Source: Colletotrichum lupini (taxonomy: Eukaryota > Ascomycota > Sordariomycetes > Glomerellales > Glomerellaceae). From it: DNA of 64,000 bases. Location of the stretch: the NCBI RefSeq assembly GCF_023278565.1, contig NC_064672.1:8060001-8124000 (forward strand), read 5' to 3'. Made by a program: the position numbers and the translations under genes. Numbering within the stretch: the first letter of the stretch is position 1; every line of letters starts with the position of its first letter. The notes under the pieces were generated by a model, which did not search any database, was not told the DNA's origin, and worked only from the letters and a program-made list of their open reading frames with translations. This document shows, in pieces, positions 1-11,366 of the stretch.

Positions 1-3000
1 GTGGACAAAACACATCATAGTGCATCCTTTTTCGAAACGATACCAGTTGGTATTGTGAAGGAACCATACCCAGGGACACCGGGTATCATGGTGGAATTAG
101 GATTGAAACGGAATAGTTAGGAATTACAATCGGAAAAAATGGAGTGTCCATACACCAGAGCATGGCTGTGATGTTACGGAGAATATTGAAGATGAGCGAC
201 AGGGGAAGCGACCTAGCGCCGCAGTCACTTGACGGTAAAGACTGTCATGGGAACATTGGATTAGGAACGTAAATATTGAAGCATTGGCTGGCAGTGAGCG
301 ACAACCTCCTTTCCCGACCTAGAGAACTGTTAGACTGGCGGCAATAATGCTTGACAGTAATGTTGAAGGGTAGAAGTCGGAATAGAGAAAATGCATCTGG
401 AAAAAAGCCGGAGGATTGAGGACAAGGGGAGGGTTGATCCCGGTTGGAACTGGCCAGAACCGTCGCGCATGGAGGGAGCTTGGGTAACTTTTTCGAAGCT
501 TCCATTGCATCGCCAAGTAGTTTTGCCACTCGCGTGGATCTGGGATGACTTCCGGGAGATAGACGTGCAGGGATGAGACATCGGACAGGCGGCGGCTTCT
601 TTCAGAGGTAGGTAAGATAGTAACAGGCACTTTGTGTGATAGGCATGCAGGCGGGCTGGCTTGAGAGGGCAGATGTTGGCGGGCGGGACTATCGCTAGTT
701 TGCGTGGCTGTCGAGACCCAGCGCGGGATGGATGCGAGTAAGAGGGTCCGCGCTATGTTCTCGTGTCCGTGGAACATTCGGGGAAGAGTTAGGAGGCATG
801 GGGGCACGCAGGCTAGTCTGGGCTGAAAGGCTTTACGTAGGTATCGCAAGAGCCTGGCGCCTGGTCAAGACCCAGACTTGAACAGAGGGGCGCGGTGAAC
901 GGGATCTAAGCTTCACTTGCTCTTAAGGAATAGCTTGGCGAGCGTGGATGGTGATTTGCAGGAGGGCCGCCAGACGATCGCCACCATCAAAACCCCAACT
1001 TTTTCGCCTCGCCGTTTGGGGGCGGGGCATATCGACGTTGTGGGAACTGGGATCCAGGCCATGACATACGTGCTGGAGATGAGAGTCAGTGACGTGAAGC
1101 ATACGAGACAAGGAGGGAGAGAGGTGATGCGGAGGCATCCAGAGCTATCAATGGCGCAGACCTACAATATTCAACTTGACTCTGTGGCTCAGTTGCAATT
1201 CATGCCAAGATCAACATCACTCGAAACAGGTCACACCGCAAAGAAGAATCCTGGGCTCGTCGAGGCCGCCGATGACTTACTTGTCTATCTGCAGCGAGCG
1301 TTGGTGCTGAGTTACATTGCAACACATTACAATACCCAGGCGTTCAATCTGATGCACCACACCCACACCCACACCCACCTCATCGACAACGAGCAAAGGT
1401 ATGGATTATGGATGTGGCTGGGTTTGCGGGCGGTGCTTCGCGGAAGGATGGAGTACAACCGAGAGGCGTAGCACACTGAGAAGCATTTGGGCCGAGAATT
1501 GGCTACATGCTACGGAGTAGCCAAGCGGAGAATGAAGCATTTCTGTGTTGTCACGGCTCATGGCAAATTGCCCTGTTTTTTTTTTCCCTTACAAAGAATG
1601 GAATTGCAATCACTCTCATCATTGTCTTTTCAATGCTTAACGAGCCATAGAATTGAGCGAGGTGCTCAACTTTCGCCAGACCCCAATTCGATTTCAGTCA
1701 GGTGTAGTAAGAGATACATAACCACTATTGCCGATTTATCAAGGCAGCGTAGAAGAAAATGTTTGCGACCGAATGCCAATTCAATTACGGACCGCTCATT
1801 TACAAAGCAATCTTGGTCGAAGCTCAAGTAAGGGATTTCCCTCTCTCACAACTCACTCCGGACGGAAAGATTAGACTTCTATCCGTCTCCGTATGAGCCC
1901 AGAGAAGTGCCTAGGTAATACCTAGCAGTCGCATCTCATTCTCGCACGTCATTTTCCCGAGCTGCTGTCCTGTGGTAGCGCGAGGGCTACACCAACCTGG
2001 CTCAGCCACACAACCAGTCCCTCCCTCTCAACTCTGCCTGACAGGGCATTTTCTGATTCCCCCACTCATTCACTCACTCACTCGCTCACACACACTCGGT
2101 CGCTTACAATGTTTGCTGCTGCGGTTCACAGTAGCAACTCGAATCCACTGCGGCCCGTCCGAGTCCCTCTTCCCTACCGATACGCTATCCGTCATTGTGC
2201 GACGCGGTCACTGTGTTTGGGATGAAGCCATCTTCATCTCATTGCTCTCGATTCTTCTTTTCCCCGTGGAACAAGAGAGAAGACAGTCGCGGATAGCGGC
2301 TTCTGGCACCATTGTAACCGCTGACGCCGAGAACGGATGACGGGGGATCGTTGTCAATGGGCGCTTACTGTGACTGGGATTTGCTCCTAGAGTGCTTCTA
2401 CGGATAGCCGAGCAACTCAAAGCGCCAGTAATTCCGTTGCCTAAATCCAACACTTTATTGAGGCAGCTCTCTGTGAGCTGACCGAAGCTGTCTCACAAAC
2501 ACTCCTTTGCCCGTCAAGAACTGGCACAAAATCTCAACTTCCTCACTATCCTGAAAGTAAATGGATATTGAGAATCCTCCTCATCCGTCACAACAAACTT
2601 GGTCCCATACTGCTCAGTCTGATGAAGTCAGGAAAACCCCCCCGCCCCCCCGGGGTGCCCCCTTGGCTCACAGCTGAGCCTCTGTCCCCTGCAACCCAGC
2701 CGACTGGCGCACCGCCATCATTCTTCTACTTCATAGCCATTGGCTCCGCCAGACCACCTTCGAGACCTCCTCCTCCAGGCTGCCAGTTTGCTGTGCTACC
2801 AAACCCCGGCGTACTGAGGGCCCAGTCTTATCACGTTTCCACGCTTAGATCGTTGGCGTTAGCTCCTTGTTGACCCTTGCTCTGTGCCGGCTCCCGTCTA
2901 TTCTCTGGGGCCGCCCATTCCCCTCCCTCCCTCCCTACCTCTCTCGCAGCAGCACCGCGGCGGCGCCACGGCGAAAGGCACCATCTTTCAGCTCATTGAT

Positions 3001-3229
3001 AGCCTGGTTGTCCCCCTCACTTCATGGCCAAAACTACAGATCCATCCTCCCCGTTGTCCATCATGTCTCTCGCTTCAACCTGAGTCTTTTGCCTCAATTT
3101 CTCGTCAGACACTTGGCCTACAGCAAAACTCACCAGCAATAGGGTCAAGTTCCCTTCCCCGCCTCACTTACACGCTCTACGACGCTCTACTTGACAAGGC
3201 TGTGGCAGCCAGCCTCCAACCCGAGCTTC
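1..3229. other. Gene-free left flank and upstream region of the Clr5/ankyrin gene
   Basis: I recognise no gene here. Open frames of up to about 180 codons exist on both strands (for example 319-849 minus and 917-1471 plus), but their predicted proteins show no domain, no family-like motif and no splice continuation. Two simple repeats stand out: a CACACC-type run near 1355-1379 and a CACTCACT-type run near 2063-2096. From about 2,600 to 3,200 the plus strand is strongly pyrimidine-rich, as is common upstream of fungal genes, so part of it is probably promoter and 5' leader of the gene that starts at 3230. Confidence 0.5.
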
Positions 3230-5436
3230 ATGTCAGCTTCACCTTCAAGTTCGCACGCGACCCAGACTGGTCGCCCTTCGCTTTGGAATGACTCGGCCGA
3301 GCGCAGATTAGCTAGGCTCTATGTCTACACGACCTTGCCTCTCACCAAAATTGTCGAAGTCGTTCATAGAGTCACTCCGGGAAAACGAGACTGTCCAGGG
3401 TAAGCTGAGAGATTGGTTTGCGCCGGCGCAAATGCGGTTGCTGACGCCAGCCCTTGCTTACTAGAAAGGATTCAGCCAACAAAAAACTGAACTCAATTCT
3501 TGACAAAGAGCCGCGATGGCTTCACCCACGAACCCGGACAGACATGGACCGGCGCATAAGCGCCCTTGATAACTCCCCAACCCGCCAGAACACGCCCGAG
3601 AACGCGTTTTCGCCAAACTACTCTCGCTCAATTTCTTCCGGCGCCCGATCGCATCTGAGTGTACTCCCTGATTTCAAATACGAAGGCGGCGACAGCCCAA
3701 CCGTCAACGACTTTCAACCCTTTCACCACTCGCGCTCATCTTCTGCTGGCTGGGGCCCGCCGGCCCCGGGGCCACTTCCGACATTAGTGACCACCGATAT
3801 TGCGTCCGTGCCGCCGCCCGAAGCCGGAATCCACCGGCAGACAACGACACAAACCCTGCAGGATGTGCTTTCACAGTATTCAACTGGATTCCGTCACCAA
3901 GTCAGCAGGCTGTTGAAGCGCTACACGATGCCGAGCAACACGATGATGAACCAATCACCATCGGACGACGACCGACCTGGCACTGCCAACTCTAACCCAG
4001 CATCCTGGATATTCGAGTACAATGCGCCACAGAGAAACTCGGAATCACAAGCTGCACCCCTGCCCGGCGACTATCTCAACCTACCGTACCACCTCCTCAA
4101 ACAAGGCTTTTGCTCTGAAGGGCTCGCGGAGCATGACTCGCGATCTTGCTTCTGCCACGTACGAGACGAACTCCCGAATGACTCTTGGGTCACCGGCTCA
4201 GGTCCAACTCCTTTTGCCCAACACATCCTGCATTGTGGAGAGCCTCCGAATCAGGATTGGAACACTCGCGACCCCTTCGGCCACAGTATCTTGCATCTTC
4301 TTGCAGCCGGGAACGCTCACCACGCCCTCTTATTCAAGGCAATCGAGTCGTCCCCCAACCCCTCGGTCACGAATAGCGCCGGTCAGACATTCCTACATCT
4401 GCTCAACGACAGCTGGTTTACCCAACACGCCGATTCTCTCTTCCAGCTCATTACTCGTCTGAAGCGATCCGATTTTGACTTGTATGCTCGCGATGTATAC
4501 GGGCGCAACTTTTGTCACATTATCCACTCAAAAAAGCCGAGCGTTCTGAGCCAGGAGATTAAAAACGCCCTTCTTAACCAGTTTAACCCCATGGCATATT
4601 GCTGCCGCGACGCATTTGGCAACATTCCTGAATCTGCCCCTATCGCACTGCCAATCCGGAGAGCCTATACTGCTGCTGTCGGGCAAGAGATGTCCTCGAC
4701 CTGGGATTCACATACGTTGCGCAGGGGTCCGTCTCCTATCGAGGAACAAGCACAACTTCTGAAGCTCGTCAACGAAGCACACACCAACACCCGAGTACAA
4801 GATACACAAGGACGCAACGGTCTGCACTGCCTTGCCGATGCTATTCTCAGTCAGGAGTCATTATTCGCCAGGTTCCCCCAGCATCTTGCGCAGGCAGCTA
4901 CCGCAGAGCATTCCGGCGGTAGCAGCCGTAAGCGCAAACACAACAAACCTAGCAAAACACTCACAGACTCCTCAAAGGAGAGGCTCACTGCCAGGGAAAA
5001 GGTCGTGAGAGACCTCATTGACCTCGGCGTTGACGCAAACCACTATGACAAATACGGCAACACCGTACTGATGGCTTTTGTGGCCCAGCTACCCGAAGAC
5101 GACGACTACAAGAAGCCCGTCAACATCTTGGAGGCTCTCATCGATGCGGGTGCCGACGTTAATGCCCGTAATAAGAATGGCGAGACCGCGCTGCATGTCG
5201 CAGTCCGCAGAGGCAAAAAGCTTGCCATGCGTACACTTCAACAACACAACGCAAATGTACAAGCCCGGGACGTGGAAGGTCGAAGTGTGCTTGATGTAGC
5301 CGACCGAATGGTGACGTCGTATAAGCAAAACCCTCACTTCTCACACTACGAGGCTTGCCATGCGTGGCTATCGGGGCAAGCCAAGGCAGTTCAATACCCA
5401 ACAATACACCAGGAATGGGAATTGCGAGACTCTTGA
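3230..5436 (+). CDS. Clr5-like domain protein with ankyrin repeats
   Basis: Two exons, 3230-3399 and 3465-5436, joined across a 65-bp GT-AG intron, give 713 residues. The N-terminus (about residues 20-75, with LARLYVYTTLPLTKIVE and then KLNSILDKEPRWLHP) resembles the Clr5 domain, a small helical module found at the N-terminus of many fungal proteins. A long Ser/Pro-rich linker follows. Ankyrin-type units are visible near residues 323 (FGHSILHLLAAG), 361 (GQTFLHLL), 501 (GRNGLHCLAD), 585 (YGNTVLMAF), 623 (GETALHVAV) and 656 (GRSVLDVAD). A basic KRKHNK stretch between them could be a nuclear signal. The start is the ATG that opens the Clr5 exon; another in-frame ATG lies 39 bp upstream at 3191. 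Clr5/ankyrin proteins are generally of unknown function, so a protein-interaction or regulatory role is inference. Confidence 0.85.
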
Positions 5437-5896
5437 GAATCTCAGATAGAGGGTGAATGATTAGTGAGTGGAAATATAGGGACACACAAAAGTTTGATGG
5501 GTGCTGCTCCGAACTTTTCTCCTGTTTGCGTAGAAGTTTGTGGTGTTTGGCGTTGCTGTTGCTTTGAAGAATAGAGAAACGAGTAAGGGGTGGTACATGG
5601 GAGTGTAAGATGGTAACGACAGAACATCATTAGATACCCGAGTCCATAGTTGTATTGATTGTCAAGTCTCACTTGAACCATCACATTTCACAAAAAAATA
5701 ACGTCTAAACCATGTGAGCTTACAAGGGGGTGGCAAGAAGTGAAGGTATGTTGAAGGCCGGAATACATATGTACGGGAAGAATAGATACAGGAAATGGCC
5801 GCAAGATATGGCCGCAAAACAACGGACTATACTTGGTAGAGCTCATGTGAGCAATCTCTCGCCACTCTCGAGGGGAAGCTATGCTCGTGCAAGCGC
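5437..5896. other. Convergent 3' intergenic interval
   Basis: This stretch lies between the stop codons of the Clr5/ankyrin gene and the oppositely oriented pectin lyase gene. It should hold both 3' untranslated regions. No gene, RNA or repeat is recognisable. Confidence 0.5.
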
Positions 5897-7275
5897 CTAG
5901 GCATTGGTGCTCGTGGTCTTGCCAACACCAGCATTGGCCTTAACCTTGGCGGGAACGTCGGCAACGCCAATGTGGCCGATGAGCGAAGACTTGAAGCCGC
6001 CCAGCTTAGTGAGGGCAGTCGTGCTGGTAAGACTGCTGACAACACCAGAGTCACGAGCGCGGTTCCACTCGCAGATGTAACCCAAGTAAGAGGTGCAGCG
6101 AGAGGCTTCGTCGACGGTGTTCACGATGTAGATGTTGCCTCCGTTGGTCAAGCTGGCGGGAGTGATGGGCGTGGTGACGGCATCGAAGTAGTTGCCCTCA
6201 AGAAGGACCCAGGTGTTACCGTCAATGTCAAAGGCATGGCCGCCGACGTTTTGGAAGTAGTTGTTGACGCCGTGGAACAGGTTCTCGCTGCCAGCGGTAT
6301 TTGTCGTTCCCATATGAGGGGAGCGGCCAGAGACGTCATGCAGCCAGTTACCAGAAAAGGTGTAGTAGTCCTTGGCGCCGATGAGGAGGGCGGTCCAATA
6401 GTGCTTCCCGTTGCAGCCGGCGGACCACTCCGTGTTGCCGTCAAACTCGGTGTTGGAGATAGTTACCTTGCCGGCGGCTCCCCAACCAGAGACGATGAAC
6501 TGGCGGCCGATCAGGGAGATCTTGACGTGATCGATCCAGACCTTGTCGGCACCGTCAAGAGTGATGGCATCGCCTCCCCAGACGTATTGAGGGTTGAGAT
6601 TCTACATACAGTCAGCTACACCGGAAATCAACATTGCGGCGGAAGCTTAGAAACGTACTGTGATGTGGACGTTTTGGATGATCTGAAGGGACCTCGATCA
6701 ATATCTTGACTCTCAAAAGTAGGTAGTGCTGGTAGCACAACAGAGAAGACCCACGACATTGCTCTTTCCACCACGAACACGGAATCCCTTGCCAATGATG
6801 ACACCCTTGGTGCCAACGCCAACAAGACTTTTGTTGCTGTTGATATCAATGGGGGTTTTCGCAGCGTTGTCGTAAGTGCAGTCAACCCAGGTACCGCTAG
6901 CAGCATCGCAGGTGTCCTGGATCCAGGCCTGGCCCTTGGAAGTGCCACCGGGACACTTGGTCGTGCGATTATCACTGCAACACTTGCCGCTGGTCGTGCC
7001 CTCAGTGTTGCGAAAGTCCCAAGTGCGATCGATCATGATGGTCCGGGCCGTGCTGTCGGTAAGCCACTCCTTAAGTCTGCCGAGGTTTAGTCTCTGGACC
7101 CTGTGGTTCTTTGTCTATGATGAAGACCAACTCACTGAGCAATGCTAGAAGGAATCTGGGGAGTAGCTGAGCCACCACCAGTGGTGCCAGCTGCGAAGCC
7201 AAACGCTTTGCCCTGCACCTGTGCAGTGGCCGTGCTCGCAAGAGCGGCGACGAGAGAGAGAAGACAGGCCTTCAT
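5897..7275 (-). CDS. Secreted pectin lyase (polysaccharide lyase family 1)
   Basis: Four exons: 7275-7136, 7076-6755, 6682-6659 (only 24 nt) and 6601-5897, separated by GT-AG introns of 59, 72 and 57 bp, giving 396 residues. Residues 1-19 (MKACLLSLVAALASTATAQ) form a clear signal peptide. The body follows fungal pectin lyases: NVHITNLNPQYVWGGDA at about 156-174, WIDHVKIS at 184-191, CNGKHYW, and VSGRSPHM with Arg255, the probable catalytic arginine of the beta-helix lyases. Pectin lyase (EC 4.2.2.10) cleaves methyl-esterified homogalacturonan by beta-elimination outside the cell, and the length matches the family (about 360-400). Many cysteines in exon 2 suit a secreted protein. A 16-bp perfect palindrome lies about 80 bp upstream of the ATG. 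A pectate rather than pectin lyase is the main alternative; the Trp/Arg pattern favours pectin lyase. Confidence 0.93.
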
Positions 7276-8962
7276 CGTGCAAGGCTAGGAGAGAAAGCGA
7301 GTGTAGTTGAAGTAAGAACTATAGTGAGAAAGAATATGAAGACCGAGGAGGAGCTTGGTTCGAACCAAGGCTATGGTATCGGGGATCGTACAAGGTTAAA
7401 AACAAGTCTAAACTCCTAGCTGTATGATCCTACTGCCACGCCAAGACGCAGTAACCGCGGGGCGACACGAGGAGGCCTCGACTCTTTCTCATCCTAAAAC
7501 ATCCCCATATTGCACGTCTCTCGCGCGGCTGCAACGGTTTGTGCCAAGCGGCGCTATAGGGCTGGGCCGGCACCTTAGAGGCGGCGAAGTTTCCATAGAT
7601 CCATTTCCACCTAACAGCAATGGGAATAGAACACGTGAACCGTCTCCATACGTACACGATCGCCGCTGTCATTCTGGCCGATGCGGCAGCCCCTAAATCT
7701 TAGGATTCTCTGTGTGATGGGAAAATCCTCGTCCTGACCATTCCGACGCGGAGGTGGCTGCTGCTCCGCGCCGACAAAGTCACCATTTGGCAAGTCCGAG
7801 GTCAGTCGGGCCCGGCAGACATTTCCTGTTACGGGAGCTAATAGCTGGGGGGCATGCTGGAAGGGGTATTGTCGAGTGGGACAGGGCTGTCAATGTCATC
7901 AAGATGCTACAATGACAGGGGTCCTCCCCTCTGCTTCTCAACCAAATCTCGGTAGTGACAAGGGTTTAGGCAGATGAAAGGGCCACGACTAGGAGGTTAG
8001 TGAAAGTCGGCGATGCAAGTGGATGGCCGAACAAGTCTAAAACTCGGACTCTTCCTCCCGTTCCATACCGTGTTGGGCAAACATATCGCCACAAGCCACG
8101 TTTTGCGAATAGAACTTAAAGGTTGGTGGACCTTTCCGCCGACTTATCGGATTTTCGTACGAGGGTCTCGTAAACTAGAGATCTGGTGGACCGCATTGGC
8201 TCGCTCTCGGATTCCCTTCAGCACAGCATCCCGCGATGTAAGGTCGTGTCATGAAATCATCGTTTGCGAAAAACTGGTGTGAGTTGCCTGCATCATTCAC
8301 TTGATGAAATGTGGAATCATTCACTGCGGAAAACAGGGATAATTATCCGTATTCACACAGTCAAGGGTGACTCGGTCTAGTACTAAATAAACCCCGCTAC
8401 TCCGTCGAACGTAACCGTTGACTTGAAGCAAGCTTCGCTCAGGCGCGGCTTCGCGCGGTGTTGCCATCGCTTTCTCCGAGGGATGGTCTATCACGAGTAC
8501 ATGACAGGCAGATTCAACCAATGTGAAAGCGTCATTGGATGATGAAGACACATCATGCAAGTAGTGGTTGATCTAGTCTCATCCTGCCTTCTCAAAGGGG
8601 CACTCAGCTCGTAGTGACACGGAGAAGGCCTCGACCCTCAGAGATGGCAGCTCTTACCCTCCTACTTCATTCAGAAAATTCTCGTTTACAACAAGGGCTT
8701 CTGGGCTCTGTGATGCTTGGATCCAACTCAGCGTTGCTTGGCTGCACATGGAAGACGCAACGATACTGCGGCATCAATGAAAAGAGGGAGAGACCACTGG
8801 AAACTGCCGAATTGAGAGTTGTGTTCGACTTTATGACTGGTCATCTAAGCCGACGTTGATGAGATATACACGCAGTCCATTCCGAGAGTACTACCTAAAG
8901 GCCCTTAGAATGGTAGGGTGAAAGGCCTACAGGATACCTGTTCCCATACCGACGATGGACGG
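7276..8962. other. Upstream region of pectin lyase and 3' flank of the MFS permease gene
   Basis: No gene is recognised in these 1.7 kb. The portion next to 7275 is the promoter side of the pectin lyase gene and contains the palindrome at 7354-7369. The portion next to 8963 should hold the 3' end of the permease transcript. Short open frames of up to about 90 codons look random. Confidence 0.5.
7354..7369. promoter_or_regulatory. 16-bp perfect palindrome upstream of the pectin lyase gene
   Basis: CTTGGTTCGAACCAAG reads identically on both strands. It begins 79 bp upstream of the pectin lyase ATG, a distance that suits a promoter or 5' leader element. Dimeric fungal regulators often bind inverted repeats, but I cannot match this exact palindrome to a known factor, and RNA-level pairing in the leader is an equal possibility. 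Confidence 0.35.
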
Positions 8963-10784
8963 TTAGTAAGCATAGAGCTTCACATTCTCATCCTCACTCT
9001 CCCTGAGCTTCTTGTTGATACTCATCAACCAGAACCTCATCGCCCACGCACATATGATGCTTGCAACGGCAAAACCAATCATGCATGAGAAGCCGATCAT
9101 GTACCTGGGTCCATCAGAGGTGGGCCAAAGGTAGGCACAGTAGATATAAGCCAAGTTGGCCGTGACGTTGACCAAGGAGTATGCGACGGCTTTCTTCTCT
9201 GGCGTCTGTGACAAGGTATCGCTTACCCATCCCAAGATAGGAGATCCTACGGAGTAAGCACCAGTTGCATACAAGAAAGTTGCTGCATATCTGACAGCAT
9301 TATTGGTGGTCCCAATCGTCATGGCGAATCCGACCACAGCAAGAGATAGTCCAGCTGTGATGTGCCAGGTTCTTTCGTTGAATCGCCCGCTTGACCAGGC
9401 AAATGGGATGCCAAGAAAGCCAGAAACAAAGTAGGGGGGAGCGGTTAGGAGAAGAGCCGTAGTCGACTTGAAGCCCCTAATCGGACATTAGCGTTTTTCC
9501 GACTTTAAGCACTTGTTACTTTTTGGGTAGGGGTCCGTTATTTGGTAACTTACATGGTACGAACAAGGGTTGGAAAGTATGCGTTGAAGCTGACCGCAGA
9601 AATATGGAAGTTCTGGCAGGCGCAGAACAACCAGGTTTTGGGGTCTTTCAGAGCCTGCTTGAGACCATCCATGGTAGAGCCACGCTCTTGTCTGCCGACT
9701 GTATCCCGACGAATGCGTTCAACAGCAAGTTGTCTCTCATCCTCGGTAAGCCATCGGGTAACAGAGGGATCGTCAGGAAGAAGGAAGAACCCGAAGACGG
9801 CAATCAATGCGGTGACCGAGCCTTCAATGATAAAGAGCCTAACCTTATTAGATCATAATCCATGACAGATAAGATATGCAGCTCTTACCATTTCCAGCCT
9901 GCAATTCCCTTGACCTGATCTAGGGTTGTAAAAGTCGCAGCAGCAATCAGACCTGAGCAGCCAGTACTGACTACTTGACCAGTATAGAGGATGGATATTC
10001 TCGTTGCGAGCTCTTTCCTGGTGTAGAAGATCGATAGCAGATACAGGGCACCTGGATAGAAGGGCTGGAAAGGCGAACCCAGGTTAGCCTGCGCTCCACC
10101 TTTCACTTGCTTTGTGCGACTCACTGCTTCCACAAATCCAAGGAAGAACCGGCATGCCACCAATCCACTGTAGTTTTTGACTCCCGCTGTGGCAGCAGAG
10201 ATGGCAGCCCAGCCAATCATACAAGTTGACATATAGATTGATGGGCTCGTGCGTGTGAGGAACATATTTGAGGGCACTAGACGTGGTCAGACTCAGCGCA
10301 CCTGAGAATTTTCCAGAATATTAACTGACCCTGCATCAGAAGGTACCCAACGAAAAGAATAGAGATGGCAGTGTTGTATTCGACCCCTTTCAGTCCCAAG
10401 TCTTCCTCCAGCGTGTTCAGTCGAGCTTGAGGGAGAGCGTTACGATCGAGCTAAGTTCGAGGTTAGGGCCGACTTTCGAGTGGGAACATATAACTCAGGC
10501 AGGTCTCGACGTACGTAATTCATGAAATACATTGCCCAAAGAATCGGCTACGAGAAGATACCACGTTAGCATCATGCTCACAAAAGGGGCCAGTCAAGAT
10601 CCCAGAGGCTTACCATGATCCTGCGATCTAGCTTACGGACGAGGGCGATTTCAGCCGGATCAGTCTTCTCATGGGCGCCGGAGTAATCGCCAGAAACAAC
10701 GGCCTCGCCCTTGACCGACTTTTCATCGTGTTCAATTTCGAGCGGGCCGCCTTTCTTGGAATCGGCATCATGTGTAGCTGCCAT
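8963..10784 (-). CDS. MFS transporter, anion:cation symporter (Dal5/allantoate permease type)
   Basis: Seven exons: 10784-10614, 10547-10515, 10450-10330, 10276-10125, 10064-9889, 9838-9554 and 9476-8963. All junctions are GT-AG and the frame is continuous, giving 483 residues. The first 57 residues are a hydrophilic cytosolic tail. The TM1 region reads PILWAMYFMNYLDRNALPQAR, the classic Dal5-family start, followed by PSNMFLTR, VACRFFLGFVEAPFYPGALYLLS and the mid-loop LPDDPSVTRWLTEDERQLA. These are hallmarks of fungal anion:cation symporters, which carry allantoate, nicotinate, carboxylates or dipeptides across the plasma membrane. About 12 membrane helices fit the length. The gene is divergent from the PcaB-like lyase, with 582 bp between start codons, so shared control and uptake of that enzyme's pathway substrate are likely but inferred. 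The exact substrate cannot be read from sequence. Confidence 0.9.
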
Positions 10785-11366
10785 TTTCAGTAGAGACGAG
10801 AGACGAAGTCAGAAGGCACCTTAGAGAGAGAGAGAGAAAAACGAGGTCGCAGACAAGAGATTCTATGCTCTTTCGGTCTCTGTGTCAATGAGAAAACACA
10901 CAAGACATCGTCTGATTTATACATAACAGCTATCTATGATCTGGCCATCCCCGGCTTTGCGGGGCTGGCTCGACTCAACCCCAGAAAATACACGTTCCCC
11001 GCAAGCGCCAATCTCATGTTTAACTCAGACCCGAAGTTCAGGATACGGGGAAAGGGGCCAAGACCCGGCGAACCGGCGCATGGTCTGTGCTATTCCGATA
11101 CGCCGTTACGCCGTTACGCCGCTCAACACGACCTTACTCCGTCCTTATCCCGCGATTTGGTCCCCCCGCAACTGCATTATCCCGTGCCCCACCGCGGGGT
11201 CCTCGGTGTAAGTCCGGACGTTGGCCGGAATGATGTCCATCCAAGTCAAGGAATAAAACAGACCGAGGAGAACGCGACGACGCATTTGGAAAGCTTGTCT
11301 TGGGACGAAGCTTGCTCTCTGCTCTCTCTCGTCCGAACTGCTGCTTCTAAGCGCATTCCACTCGCC
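10785..11366. promoter_or_regulatory. Divergent promoter between permease and PcaB-like lyase genes
   Basis: These 582 bp separate the start codons of two divergent genes and must contain both promoters. A GA-repeat run lies near 10825-10840 just upstream of the permease ATG. A CTCTCT-rich stretch near 11317-11335 precedes the lyase ATG. I see no CGG-spaced motif that I could assign confidently to the neighbouring Zn2Cys6 regulators. Confidence 0.5.

Noticed and set aside
319..849. 176-codon minus-strand frame at the left edge
   Set aside because: It has no domain, family-like motif, splice partners or codon bias, and several frames of similar length overlap it.
5972..6709. 245-codon plus-strand frame opposite the pectin lyase gene
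   Set aside because: It is a shadow of exon 4 and runs through two verified introns; no domain is recognisable.
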